The notes under the pieces are model-generated. The model worked only from the letters and a program-made list of their open reading frames with translations, searched no databases and was not told where the DNA came from. A DNA stretch of 64,000 nt from Planctomycetota bacterium (lineage in GTDB: Bacteria; Planctomycetota; Planctomycetia; Pirellulales; UBA7805): positions 1 through 64,000 of the forward strand of contig QQVP01000074.1 of the NCBI GenBank assembly GCA_003389215.1, written 5' to 3'. This document shows positions 36,001 to 44,797 of this stretch, piece after piece; positions within the stretch are counted from its first letter, which is position 1; every line of letters starts with the position of its first letter. Position numbers and translations under genes: made by a program.

Positions 36001-36806
36001 GACAGATCGAACTACCCGAGGTGTCGCTGGCGGTCCACGACGAAGGTCAAGGCGAAACCCTGCTGCTGGTGCACGGGTTTCCCCTCGATCACACGATGTG
36101 GCGGACCCAGACCGAGTCCTTCCGAGATTCCTACCGAGTCATCGCGCCCGATCTGCGTGGCTTCGGCGAGAGCGGCAAGACGAGCGGTCCCCTGTCGATG
36201 CGCCAACATGCCGACGACCTGGCCCGGTTGCTCGATGCCTTGGACATCGGCGATCCTGTGCACTTCTGCGGCTTGTCGATGGGCGGCTACATCGCGTGGG
36301 AATTCTGGCAGAACTACCCGGCACGCCTGCGATCCCTGATTCTCTGTGACACGCGAGCCGCGGGCGACACCGAGCAGGCCGCCGCCGGACGTCGCGAGAT
36401 GGCCGAGCGTGTGCCGCACGAAGGCAGTGAGTACGTCGCCGAGGTGATGCTGCCGAAGCTCGTGGCCCCGCGCGAGCTGGAGGAAGATACTCCGGTGGCC
36501 CGCCGCATCCGAGAGATGATCCTGAAGACCGATCCTGAGACGATCGTGGCGGCTCAACAAGGTATGGCCGGGCGGGCCGACTTCCGTGCCCGACTGAGCG
36601 AAATCCAGCACCCGTCACTGGTCGTGGTTGGCGAGCAGGACGCGATCACCCCCGTCGATGAGATGCGCGGGATCGCGGCGGCTTTGCCGAACAGCCGATT
36701 CGTGCCCCTGGCCGAGGCCGGGCACATGGCCCCCATGGAGCAGCCCGAGGCGTTCAACGCGGCCTTGCGGGACTTCCTCGACGAGCTGGAGCCAGCGAGC
36801 GGTTAG
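35997..36806 (+). CDS. Alpha/beta-fold hydrolase
   Basis: A 269-aa hydrolase. It shows the oxyanion HGFPLDHTMW, DLRGFGES, the nucleophile elbow GLSMGGY (Ser), the acid region VVGEQDAITP (Asp) and the catalytic His in AEAGHMAPMEQP. A cap domain lies in between. The nearest named relatives by pattern are 3-oxoadipate enol-lactonases and related esterases, but the substrate is not known. Its ATG overlaps the stop of the DUF2752 gene. Confidence 0.85.
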   Translation: MRQIELPEVSLAVHDEGQGETLLLVHGFPLDHTMWRTQTESFRDSYRVIAPDLRGFGESGKTSGPLSMRQHADDLARLLDALDIGDPVHFCGLSMGGYIAWEFWQNYPARLRSLILCDTRAAGDTEQAAAGRREMAERVPHEGSEYVAEVMLPKLVAPRELEEDTPVARRIREMILKTDPETIVAAQQGMAGRADFRARLSEIQHPSLVVVGEQDAITPVDEMRGIAAALPNSRFVPLAEAGHMAPMEQPEAFNAALRDFLDELEPASG

Positions 36807-36827
36807 CGCGGCGGTGCGCGCGGCACC

Positions 36828-37367
36828 TTACGGTATCTCGAACAGCGATTGCGTCTTCACAATCGCATAGTCGTCGGGAAACGTGTGAAACGCCCGCACC
36901 TGGAGCGTTCGCGCGCGACTCTGCAGGGAGATGTAGCTCATCGCCCCCATGGCCATGCGGCCGCTGGAATCGAAGCGAAACAGCATCCCCTCGGTCTCGA
37001 TGTTGTCGAAGAGCTCACGCTGATAATTGTGAAAAATCTCCGGGTCGACGCGCTCGAGCTCGAAACGGACTTCGTAGGCCGCTCCGCCGCGACACTCGAG
37101 CCGATCTGACCGCTCGCCGAGCAACCGATACGACAAGAGACGCCGCTTCTCCGGCAAGGGGTGATGGGCGCTCGTGGCGACTTCCGTGAGCGTGAGTCCC
37201 TGGCAGCGCCAGGTGACGACGTGGCCGGCACTGGTGATTTGCACCTGGGCCTCGTAGTCGCCGCGCGAAACCGTACGCGTGTTGTGCACCTCGAAGAGTT
37301 CCGGGTGCAACGGCCTTCCGTACAGCTGGAAGACAAGCTCGGCGACTTTGGGACGAACGCTTAACAC
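36828..37367 (-). CDS. DUF2617-like protein
   Basis: A 179-aa protein beginning MLSVRPKVAELVFQLYGRPLHPELFEV, which I associate with the DUF2617 family of planctomycetes and actinobacteria. It is beta-rich (VSRGDYEAQVQITSAGHVVTW, LLSYRLLGERSDRLEC) with no signal peptide and no evident catalytic residues. A duplicated or two-domain beta-fold that binds a lipid or ligand is possible. It converges on the hydrolase gene. Function unknown. Confidence 0.68.
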   Translation of the reverse strand: MLSVRPKVAELVFQLYGRPLHPELFEVHNTRTVSRGDYEAQVQITSAGHVVTWRCQGLTLTEVATSAHHPLPEKRRLLSYRLLGERSDRLECRGGAAYEVRFELERVDPEIFHNYQRELFDNIETEGMLFRFDSSGRMAMGAMSYISLQSRARTLQVRAFHTFPDDYAIVKTQSLFEIP

Positions 37368-37628
37368 AACAACGGACGGCGCCAGAGGGCAAAGGAGTAC
37401 TACGTCGATGGGCGAGGGACCTCGCCGACAGCCCCATTATACGCGGCGGTCCGGATGGCGACAAAGACGTTTGACGACGCGCGAAGCGAGGCGGAAGATG
37501 GCCTCATTTCTGACTTGACAAGACCCGCGTCAGTAGTTCCGAAGTTTGTCGCGCGGCTGCTAGCAAATTCAACGCCGCCAGATGCGCGTCGCTGGAGTGC
37601 GACGACTTCTTGAAGCGCCGCACCTCGA

Positions 37629-38393
37629 TTACGAAGCGGGCATGCCCACGAACACGTCGTAGAGCGCGTGGGTACCGGCCGCAATGCCGAAGCCACGTGT
37701 GACAAACAGCACGGCAAAGAACCCGCCGGCCACCGTGCGAAAGACAAACGTGTAGGTCTCCAAGGGCTCGCCATGCGGCCCGACGTAGTGCGCCGCAGCG
37801 AAGATCAAGCTCGTGCTGAGAACTCCCACGGCAAGCTGCACCTGGCGTGTCGCACCGAGCAGCGCGACGAGGCTCACCACGAGCGAGAGCAGGACCAGGC
37901 GAAACAGCAGCTCCTCGTAGATTCCGGCCCCGAAGAACCGCACGAGCGATGCGCAGAACCAGCGAAAGGCACCGCTGGGCTGGAGGTCACACGCCGGGGC
38001 GTACCCGGTGATCGACAGCAGCCGAACATGCAAGTGGGCAATCATGACCAGGACGGTCGCCAGGCAGGCCGATTCGACCGTCATGCCGTAGAGCACCGAG
38101 CCGGGCACACGCCACGGCCGTCGGATCGTGTGGTGCCAGGCGACGAGAATGCCGACCGTCACCAGCGGCAACATCAAGTAACCACCGAACCCCACGAGTT
38201 GCAGCAACTGCTGCATCCAGACGTCGGCACCGTTTCGCACGGCATCGGGACCGAGCCAAAGAATGCCACCTTCGTAGAGCAGCAAGAGCGGCAGAATAAA
38301 GAGCAGGCTCGCCAGGGGCTCTCGCGAGCGCTGCCAGTAATCGGAGGGCGCGGCGAGCGCGGCAGGCGCCGTATTCTCGAGCACCGACATCAT
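37629..38393 (-). CDS. CPBP-family intramembrane metalloprotease
   Basis: About 254 aa with seven or eight membrane helices. The CPBP (Rce1-like/CAAX) motif 1 is AGIYEELLFRLVLL (EExxxR), motif 2 FAAAHYVGPHG and the later GTHALYD. These residues form the zinc site of Rce1-type proteases within the membrane. In bacteria the family is linked to prenyl-protein or peptide processing and to bacteriocin immunity. The start is one of two adjacent methionines (MMSVLENT). It is divergent from the HhH-GPD gene and stands alone. Confidence 0.83.
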   Translation of the reverse strand: MMSVLENTAPAALAAPSDYWQRSREPLASLLFILPLLLLYEGGILWLGPDAVRNGADVWMQQLLQLVGFGGYLMLPLVTVGILVAWHHTIRRPWRVPGSVLYGMTVESACLATVLVMIAHLHVRLLSITGYAPACDLQPSGAFRWFCASLVRFFGAGIYEELLFRLVLLSLVVSLVALLGATRQVQLAVGVLSTSLIFAAAHYVGPHGEPLETYTFVFRTVAGGFFAVLFVTRGFGIAAGTHALYDVFVGMPAS

Positions 38394-38601
38394 GGCAACG
38401 AAACCTCTCGCGTTCTCTGTGGCGTCCGCTTCTCTGGGGCGCCCGCAACGTGCCGGGCAGGTCACGGCGGCGACTCCCTCAGAGTTACTTCGACGGATTG
38501 CGGCGCGCTGCTTGAGCGGCTCGTGCTAGCAGCCTCCACGCGGTAGACTTCACGCAAAGGTGGCTCGGCGCGGTGCCGCAAAGTTCGGGAGTAATATCGG
38601 C

Positions 38602-39267
38602 ATGACCGCTACACTCGACGAAGTCTATGAGCGGCTGCTGCAGGCCTACGGTCCGCAAGGATGGTGGCCGGGCGAGTCGCCCTTCGAGGTGATGGTGGGG
38701 GCGGTATTGGTGCAAAACACCGCCTGGCAGAACGTCGAGAAGGCAATCGCGAACCTTCGCGACGACAACCTGCTCGACGTGATGCGGCTCTGGCAGCTGC
38801 CTCGCGAGCAGCTGGAGACGCTGATCAAGCCGGCCGGCTACTTTCGGCTCAAGGCCGCCCGCTTACGCAATCTGCTGGCCTACGTCGTCGAACGTCACGA
38901 CGGCTCGCTCGATTCGGTCTTCGCGCTCTCGATGGAAGAACTTCGCAGCGACCTGCTCGAGATCAATGGGATCGGTCCCGAAACGGCCGACTCCATTCTG
39001 CTCTACGCGGCGGACAAACCGAGATTCGTTGTCGACGCCTACACGCAGCGGGTCCTGAAGCGACACGGCTGGATCGACCAGGAGGCCGATTACGGTACGA
39101 CGCAGAGCCACTTCGAAACGCATCTCGAGCCCGATACGCAGCTGTACGGAGAGTACCACGCGCTGCTCGTGCGGGTCGGACATCACCACTGTCGAAAGAC
39201 GCCGCGCTGCGAGGCGTGCCCACTGGCCGAGTGGCTTCCCGCCGATGGCATTCGACTTCCTGACTGA
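38602..39267 (+). CDS. HhH-GPD DNA glycosylase (endonuclease III-like, atypical)
   Basis: A 221-aa base-excision repair glycosylase. It shows VMVGAVLVQNTAWQNVEKAI, the helix-hairpin-helix LLEINGIGPETADSILLYA and the catalytic-Asp segment FVVDAYTQRVLKR. The lysine that makes Nth a bifunctional lyase (in GxGxKTA) is Glu here (GIGPETA), so it should act as a monofunctional glycosylase. The C-terminal cluster CRKTPRCEACPL has only three cysteines of the usual four-cysteine [4Fe-4S] pattern. That fits an archaeal-type or planctomycete 'endonuclease III domain' protein rather than true Nth. Confidence 0.82.
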   Translation: MTATLDEVYERLLQAYGPQGWWPGESPFEVMVGAVLVQNTAWQNVEKAIANLRDDNLLDVMRLWQLPREQLETLIKPAGYFRLKAARLRNLLAYVVERHDGSLDSVFALSMEELRSDLLEINGIGPETADSILLYAADKPRFVVDAYTQRVLKRHGWIDQEADYGTTQSHFETHLEPDTQLYGEYHALLVRVGHHHCRKTPRCEACPLAEWLPADGIRLPD

Positions 39268-39641
39268 AGTTACCCCCGTGCCGACTGCTGGCCCCCGAAA
39301 CCGGCAGTAGGTATAATTTGTACAGTACCTCATCGTCCAGCTCGCTTCAGGCGTTCTTGCAGCTGGGAGTCGCGGCTATGTCTCAGCGCTTCTCGAAGAG
39401 TCATCGGGCTCGTGGCCGCGGCACGGATCTGGCGCCGGCGAACCGCTTCGAGTCGCAATCCTTCGAGCGCGACAACGCGGACCTCGCCGCAGACGAGGTC
39501 GAGGACGCCGCATCAGCCGGCCCGGCCACGACATTCCTGCCCGATCGATCGCGTACGATCCTGGCAACCAACGACAGCCCCGACCTGCCCTTTCGCTACA
39601 GCATCAACCCCTATCGCGGTTGCGAGCATGGCTGTGCCTAC

Positions 39642-40367
39642 TGCTAGTTTCAGCCGTGGCAGCCAAAAAGTGCTCCTGGCTGCTGAACGGAAATATGAGC
39701 GAATTGGCGAAGAATGGGTTCTCACCTCAGATACAATTGCGATACCAATTCAGAAATCAGCGATATGACAATTGGATTGTGCTTCCCTTCATAACGAGTG
39801 GTACGTGAGTGAAATTTGAAATGAACGAACAATCGCCCGAAAAAGTGTTGAGAGGATTCATTTCGTCCATGCATCGTTGGGAACTGGATGCATGGGCAAG
39901 AAGCCGAGCCGTACGGGATATGCCTGATCCGTCTTCTTATCAAGCTGAAGTGATGGAGAAGATGAAAGCGATTTTTGCGGAATTCTGCACCAGCAAGGAG
40001 CGGCCTTATGGGCGTCAAGGCTCATTTCAGAAGCCGCCAGAGTATGATCCGCACGCCGAAGAAGTCGTCGAAATCAATCATGTGTCGCCCCATAGGACGG
40101 AAATTACGACTCAGCGTAGTACGGGATTTTCTGAGAAACGGCGGTATGTCTTGCTCAAGGAGAACGGTCGATGGCGAATTGACAATGCAAAGGCAGTCAA
40201 CGAAGACGGTACAACACGTCAGGCGACGCTATGAAACGTACATTCATTGCGAGGCCGAGATTAGTGGGTCACGAAGGAATGATTGGTATAGCGAATTGCT
40301 GATTTGGGAAACGTCGTAGAAATGGAATCCACGCTAAACGAACACTCTTTGGCTGCAAGTAATGCTA
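39642..40367. mobile_element. Insertion cassette flanked by a 5-bp direct repeat, no transposase
   Basis: TGCTA occurs at 39642-39646 and again at 40363-40367, exactly at the break in the radical SAM gene, as a target-site duplication would. Near the ends lies an imperfect inverted repeat: CAGCCAAAAAGTGCTC (39660-39675) against the complement of 40340-40355, matching 14 of 16. The inserted 716 bp are visibly AT-richer than the surroundings and carry one small gene (39821) but no transposase. It therefore resembles a non-autonomous element or cassette moved in trans. Confidence 0.75.
39821..40234 (+). CDS. NTF2-fold immunity-like protein in the insertion cassette
   Basis: A 137-aa protein started at ATG 39821; an in-frame GTG lies 4 codons upstream. 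The pattern SPEKVLRGFISSMHRWE, then YDPHAEEVVEINHVSPHRTEI, GFSEKRRYVLLKENGRWRIDN is that of NTF2-fold immunity proteins, which guard cells against polymorphic or Rhs toxins. No toxin gene is next to it; the 160 bases upstream in the cassette hold only a short remnant frame (AERKYERIGEEWVLTSD). Low GC relative to neighbours points to recent transfer. Confidence 0.75.
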   Translation: MNEQSPEKVLRGFISSMHRWELDAWARSRAVRDMPDPSSYQAEVMEKMKAIFAEFCTSKERPYGRQGSFQKPPEYDPHAEEVVEINHVSPHRTEITTQRSTGFSEKRRYVLLKENGRWRIDNAKAVNEDGTTRQATL

Positions 40368-41272
40368 TGCCCGCCCCGGTCACGAATTTCTCGGCATGAA
40401 TGCCGGGATCGATTTCGAGAGCAAGATTCTGGTCAAGCACGACGCGGCCCGATTGTTGCGCGACGAGCTGTGTCGTCCGAATTGGCAGTGCGAGCCGATC
40501 TCGATTTCGGGCGTGACCGATTGTTATCAGCCGGCCGAGCGACGATTTCGGATTACCCGCTCTTTGCTCGAAGTCTTGCTCGAAGCCCGTCAGCCGTGTG
40601 GGATCGTCACCAAGAACGGGCTCGTGCTGCGGGACTTGGATCTTGTCGCAGAGATGGCCCGACGTCGGCTGATCCATGTCTTTTTGAGCGTAACGACACT
40701 CGATCGCGATCTGGCTCGCCGCCTGGAACCGAGAACCTCCACGCCCGAGGCACGACTCGCCGCCATCGCGCGACTCACCGAAGCAGGCGTCCCGGTCGGC
40801 GTGATGGTCGCCCCCCTGATCCCCGGTCTGAACGACGAGGAGATTCCGGCGATTCTCACGGCCGCGCGTGAAGCGGGTGCGGCGACGGCCAGCTACGTGA
40901 TGCTGCGGTTGCCGCTGGCGGTGGAACCGATCTTTCGCGACTGGCTGGCCAAGACTCTGCCGCTGAAGCAAGAGCGCATTGAAGGCCTGATTCGCTCGAC
41001 GCGGGCCGGCGAAATGAGCGACGACCGATTCGGTAGTCGCATGCGGGGGACGGGCGAGTATGCCGAGCAGATCGCCACGACGTTCCGCGTCTTCAAAGAG
41101 AGACTGGGGCTGGGCGCCTCCTTGCCCCCTTACGACCTAACGAGTTTTCGACCGCCGCGCGATGCGGCAGGTCAAAGGACACTCTTCTGATTGTGGAGCC
41201 ACCACCCGATTCTGGGCGCCGTGGCAGGATGACGGCCTCGGACCGTTGAGGTTGAGCGGCGATCTTGGTTCA

Positions 41273-42724
41273 ATGTCATCAGCACCTGAGGCGATGGCAA
41301 CCACCGCTTCGACAAGGAATCACGTGTCACTCTTCGCCGCTTCCGAACAAGCCAACCGCGTCCGCGTTCAGCCGCTCGCCGCGCGCATGCGGCCACGCTC
41401 TTGGGAAGAGTTCGTCGGGCAGCGCCACTTCCTCGCGCCGGGCAAGTTGCTGTGGCGTCTCATCCAGGCGAATCAGCTCGGTTCCATCGTGCTCTACGGT
41501 CCCCCCGGCACCGGCAAGACGACGCTGGCCTACCTGCTGGCCGGAGTTACGGAAAGCCGCTTTCGGCAGGTCAGCGCGGTTACCAGCGGTGTGAAGGAGC
41601 TTCGCGAACTGCTGGAAGAAGCACGCGACCGGGTGGCAACCTCGGGTCAGCGGACGCTGCTCTTTGTCGACGAGATTCACCGCTTCAATCGTGCCCAGCA
41701 AGACGTTCTGTTGCCCGACGTCGAACATGGGGTCGTAATTCTGGTCGGTGCCACGACGCAGAATCCGTTCTTCTCGATCAATAGCGCCCTGATCAGCCGC
41801 TCGCGGGTCTTCGAGTTCAAACCGCTCGCGCAGGAAGACATCGTCTCGCTGCTGCGAACCGCGATTGCCGATGCGGAGCGGGGTTTCGGTGCCCTGCCGA
41901 TCGACGCCGACGAAGACGCCCTCGAGTTGCTTGCCGACCTCTGCGACGGCGACGCACGACGTGCCCTGGGGGCACTGGAAATTGCGGTCCTTTCTTCCGC
42001 TCACGCGACGGAGGACGACGGGCAAGGTTCCGCGTCCCCCCAGCGGTCTTCCGACGCCGAGACGATTCACATTACCCGGGAGCTGGCTGCGGAATCGGTT
42101 CAGCGGAAGGCCATCGAGTACGACGTGACCGGCGACGCCCACTACGACGCCGCCAGTGCCCTGATCAAGAGCATCCGCGGCAGCGACCCCGATGCGGGAC
42201 TCTATTGGCTGGCTCGCATGCTCGAAGGTGGCGAGGAGGTGCGGTTCCTGACGCGGCGCCTGGTGATTCTGGCCAGCGAAGATATCGGCAACGCCGACCC
42301 TCACGCCCTGCCCCTGGCCGTGGCGACGATGCAAGCCTGCGAATTCGTCGGACTCCCCGAGTGTCAGCTGACGCTCGCCCAGTGCGTCACGTACCTGGCA
42401 TGCGCGCCGAAGTCGAACGCCTCGACCGTGGCAATCGGGGCGGCACTTCGCGACGTTCGCGAGGGCCGCCTGCTGCCCGTGCCCGTTCACCTGCGAGACG
42501 GCCATTACGCGGGCGCAAAACAGCTCGGGCATGGCGTCGGTTACGAGTATGCCCACAATGCGGAATCGGGCGTGGCCGCCCAGGACTATCTGGGCGTCGA
42601 GCGAGAGTATTATCAGCCGGTCGACCGCGGCTTCGAGCAAGAGCTCTCTCAGCGGCTCTCAGCAATTCGCGAGAAGTTGCGTGAGGCCAAGGCGGCTGCC
42701 GAGTCGTCGGACCCTGCTTCCTAG
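41273..42724 (+). CDS. rarA: Replication-associated recombination protein A (RarA/MgsA AAA+ ATPase)
   Basis: A 483-aa clamp-loader-like ATPase that acts at stalled forks. It shows LAARMRPRSWEEFVGQRHFL, Walker A YGPPGTGKTTLA, Walker B LLFVDEIHRFNRAQQD, sensor 1 VGATTQNPFF, the arginine finger region ISRSRVFEF, and the C-terminal tetramer domain with KSIRGSDPDAGLYWLARMLEGGE and ASEDIGNADP. The ATG at 41273 was chosen; the frame runs 37 codons further upstream without family similarity. It starts 82 bases after the broken radical SAM gene. Confidence 0.93.
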   Translation: MSSAPEAMATTASTRNHVSLFAASEQANRVRVQPLAARMRPRSWEEFVGQRHFLAPGKLLWRLIQANQLGSIVLYGPPGTGKTTLAYLLAGVTESRFRQVSAVTSGVKELRELLEEARDRVATSGQRTLLFVDEIHRFNRAQQDVLLPDVEHGVVILVGATTQNPFFSINSALISRSRVFEFKPLAQEDIVSLLRTAIADAERGFGALPIDADEDALELLADLCDGDARRALGALEIAVLSSAHATEDDGQGSASPQRSSDAETIHITRELAAESVQRKAIEYDVTGDAHYDAASALIKSIRGSDPDAGLYWLARMLEGGEEVRFLTRRLVILASEDIGNADPHALPLAVATMQACEFVGLPECQLTLAQCVTYLACAPKSNASTVAIGAALRDVREGRLLPVPVHLRDGHYAGAKQLGHGVGYEYAHNAESGVAAQDYLGVEREYYQPVDRGFEQELSQRLSAIREKLREAKAAAESSDPAS

Positions 42725-42847
42725 GCGCCCCGCTGGTCGAATCGGGACAACTCGTGCTAGGCTGCATTACCCAGCTGCCACGATCGATTCCTTATCTGGC
42801 ACGAATGCCCAGCCGCCACGAATAACGGATGAGTCCGCTTGGAACCG

Positions 42848-44089
42848 ATGCCCCTCCCGCAATCCGAGTCACCACCGGTCCGACTGACCGGCCAACGAGT
42901 TGCCCTTGTCGGCAAACTGTCGAGCATGAGCAAGCGCGATGCTCAGCAATTGCTGCGGCAGCATGGCGCGACGGTCCTCGAATGCCCGGACGGCTCGGCG
43001 ACGTTGATTGTTGTTGGTGACGAAGCCGTGTCGCTCCAGGCGACCAGCGCCGGCGAGCCGTGGCTCGACGAGGCGATTCGTGCCGCGGCGGACGCGGGTC
43101 GACTGGAGATTATCAATGAGCCGGTGCTATGGCAGCGTCTAGGTATGTGTGAGGAGGACGACACCCCGGGCGTGCAGCGGCTCTATACGACGGCCATGCT
43201 GGCGAGTCTGTTGAACGTCTCGACCGCGGTGATTCGGCGCTGGCAGCGGCGCGGACTGATTACGCCCGTCCGCGAGGTGCGCCGACTGGCCTACTTCGAT
43301 TTTCAAGAGGTGGCCAACGCGCGCTCGATCGCGCAGCTGCTAGCCCAGGGCATGCGACCCGAGACGCTGCAGCGCAAGCTCGCGGAGCTGGCCCGTTTCC
43401 TGCCCGACGCGCAGCGACGACTGGCGCAGCTCTCGGTGATCGTGGAGGGTAAACGGCTTCTGCTTCGCCAGGGAGACGGTCTGCTGGATCAGGGAGGTCA
43501 GCTCCACTTCGATTTCGATGCGGAAGAGGCACGGCACGAACAACCCGATGCGATCGTGACCGCCTCGCTGCCGTTGGTCGCCCCCGCGCCGGCGGACGAG
43601 CAGGCGGTCGTCACCGAGTGGGAGGCCACGCCGCAAGAGTTGGTCCGCGCCGCGGCCAAGTACGAAGATGAAGACGAGTGCGATCTGGCCGCGGCCAGTT
43701 ACCGCATGGCCCTGGTGGTCGGAGGGCCGAGTGCCGAGATCAACTTCCGTCTCGCGGAATTGCTCTACCGAGCCGGGGATCTGGGAGCCGCCCGCGAACG
43801 CTATTACATGGCCATCGAGCTGGACGAAGACTTCGTCGAAGCCCGGGCCAACTTGGGCTGCTTGCTAGCGGAGCTAGGTTGCGTCGACCTGGCCGTCGCC
43901 GCCTTCGAAGGGGCCCTGGCCTACCACGCGGACTACGCGGACGCCCACTATCACCTGGCGAAGGCCCTCGACGACTTGCAAGATGGCGAACAAGCCGAGC
44001 ACCACTGGCGCACCTTCTTGACGCTAGCTCCCGACAGTCCCTGGGCGTCGGAGGCCAAGGCGCGACTCTCGATGGACGCGGCGGACTAA
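42848..44089 (+). CDS. BRCT-MerR-TPR fusion protein
   Basis: A 413-aa protein with an unusual domain order. Residues about 13-100 look like a BRCT domain (LTGQRVALVGKLSSMSKRDAQQLLRQHGATV, as in DNA ligase C-termini). Residues 112-180 form a MerR-type helix-turn-helix (YTTAMLASLLNVSTAVIRRWQRRGLITP, YFDFQEVANARSIAQLL). Residues about 255-410 are TPR repeats (DDLAAASYRMAL-like units, GDLGAARERYYMAIELDEDFVEARANLG, ADYADAHYHLAKALDDLQDGEQAEHHW). It may link a damage or phosphopeptide signal to transcription (inference). The ATG at 42848 was preferred over a TTG three codons earlier. It follows rarA on the same strand. Confidence 0.78.
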   Translation: MPLPQSESPPVRLTGQRVALVGKLSSMSKRDAQQLLRQHGATVLECPDGSATLIVVGDEAVSLQATSAGEPWLDEAIRAAADAGRLEIINEPVLWQRLGMCEEDDTPGVQRLYTTAMLASLLNVSTAVIRRWQRRGLITPVREVRRLAYFDFQEVANARSIAQLLAQGMRPETLQRKLAELARFLPDAQRRLAQLSVIVEGKRLLLRQGDGLLDQGGQLHFDFDAEEARHEQPDAIVTASLPLVAPAPADEQAVVTEWEATPQELVRAAAKYEDEDECDLAAASYRMALVVGGPSAEINFRLAELLYRAGDLGAARERYYMAIELDEDFVEARANLGCLLAELGCVDLAVAAFEGALAYHADYADAHYHLAKALDDLQDGEQAEHHWRTFLTLAPDSPWASEAKARLSMDAAD

Positions 44090-44221
44090 GCGGTTGCCAC
44101 CGGCAGATCGGCAGATCGCGAATCGGCAAGCTGCTCTGGCCTGATCGGACGGCTCTCGGTACAGTTCGCCGCCCCGTCACCAGGTCGACTTGGGGATTCT
44201 CGAGCCCAGGAGTGTCGCGTC

Positions 44222-44749
44222 ATGTCCCAGCGCATCTTGCCCAAGCGCATCTTGCCCAAGCGCATCTTGCCCAAGCGCATCCTAATTGTCGCCGTGCTGG
44301 TCGCCGAGCTCGTCTCGGTCAGTGCCACCTTTGCCGCGGTGCCGGCCGACGGGAATGGTCTCGAGCAACGATATGGCATGCTCGTCAGTGAAGACATCTA
44401 CCCGCAGGCGACCCCGCGGGAGACGATTCGCTCGATAATTGACGCCGTCGAGAACGCGAACGCCCGCTACGTGCTCGCGCATCTCGTTTCTCCGCGCCAT
44501 GTCGACAAACGATTGGGCGGCGACCAACGGGCCTTCGAAAAGCTCGTCTCAGGCATCAGCCCCAGCAAGAGCCGGCAATTGACCGCCCGGCTGGAGAAGC
44601 ACATTGCTCGGGGACAGTGGCGCATCTCGAGTCGCATCGCCTCGTCCGAGGTCGACGGGGCCCCGCGGATCACGCTGGAGCGCGTCGGCAAACGGTGGTT
44701 CATGCACAACGTGCCGCTGGCAGACGAGCGGCTCGCCGCCAAACGCTAG
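44222..44749 (+). CDS. Small secreted protein of unknown function with RILPK repeats
   Basis: A 175-aa protein. The N-terminus MSQRILPKRILPKRILPKRIL is encoded by three perfect tandem copies of the 15-bp unit CGCATCTTGCCCAAG and leads into a hydrophobic segment IVAVLVAELVSVSATFAA that ends in a signal-peptidase-like site. The mature part is helical with ETIRSIIDAVENANARYVLAHLVS and a final WFMHNVPL. No family was recognised. The repeat gives the signal peptide an extra-long basic n-region, whose length could vary between strains. Confidence 0.6.
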   Translation: MSQRILPKRILPKRILPKRILIVAVLVAELVSVSATFAAVPADGNGLEQRYGMLVSEDIYPQATPRETIRSIIDAVENANARYVLAHLVSPRHVDKRLGGDQRAFEKLVSGISPSKSRQLTARLEKHIARGQWRISSRIASSEVDGAPRITLERVGKRWFMHNVPLADERLAAKR

Positions 44750-44797
44750 AGCGCTTTTCATTCCCCTGTCGCGTCTCGGCGGGGTGCGTCTGCTTCT

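Larger units (their letters stand above)
39378..41190 (+). pseudogene. Radical SAM protein gene interrupted by a 716-bp insertion
   Basis: The N-terminal 89 codons (39378-39644) end DLPFRYSINPYRGCEHGCAYC, with the complete CxxxCxxC iron-sulfur motif, and then hit TAG at 39645. The frame resumes at 40363 with CYARPGHEFLGMNAGIDFESKIL and continues to 41190. The rest of the barrel is intact (EPISISGVTDCYQPAERRF, GIVTKNGLVLRDLD, VGVMVAPLIPGLND). Removing 39647-40367 restores one open frame of 363 aa that matches PA0069/Rv2578c-type, spore-photoproduct-lyase-like radical SAM proteins. The two parts cannot give an active enzyme unless the insert is removed from the RNA. The insert also shifts frame (721 bases). 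Confidence 0.88.

Noticed and set aside
39645-40367. Intein or self-splicing intron in the radical SAM gene
   Set aside because: The insert begins with an in-frame stop and shifts frame, which excludes an intein. I saw no group I or group II intron boundary or core features; the 5-bp duplication favours insertion.
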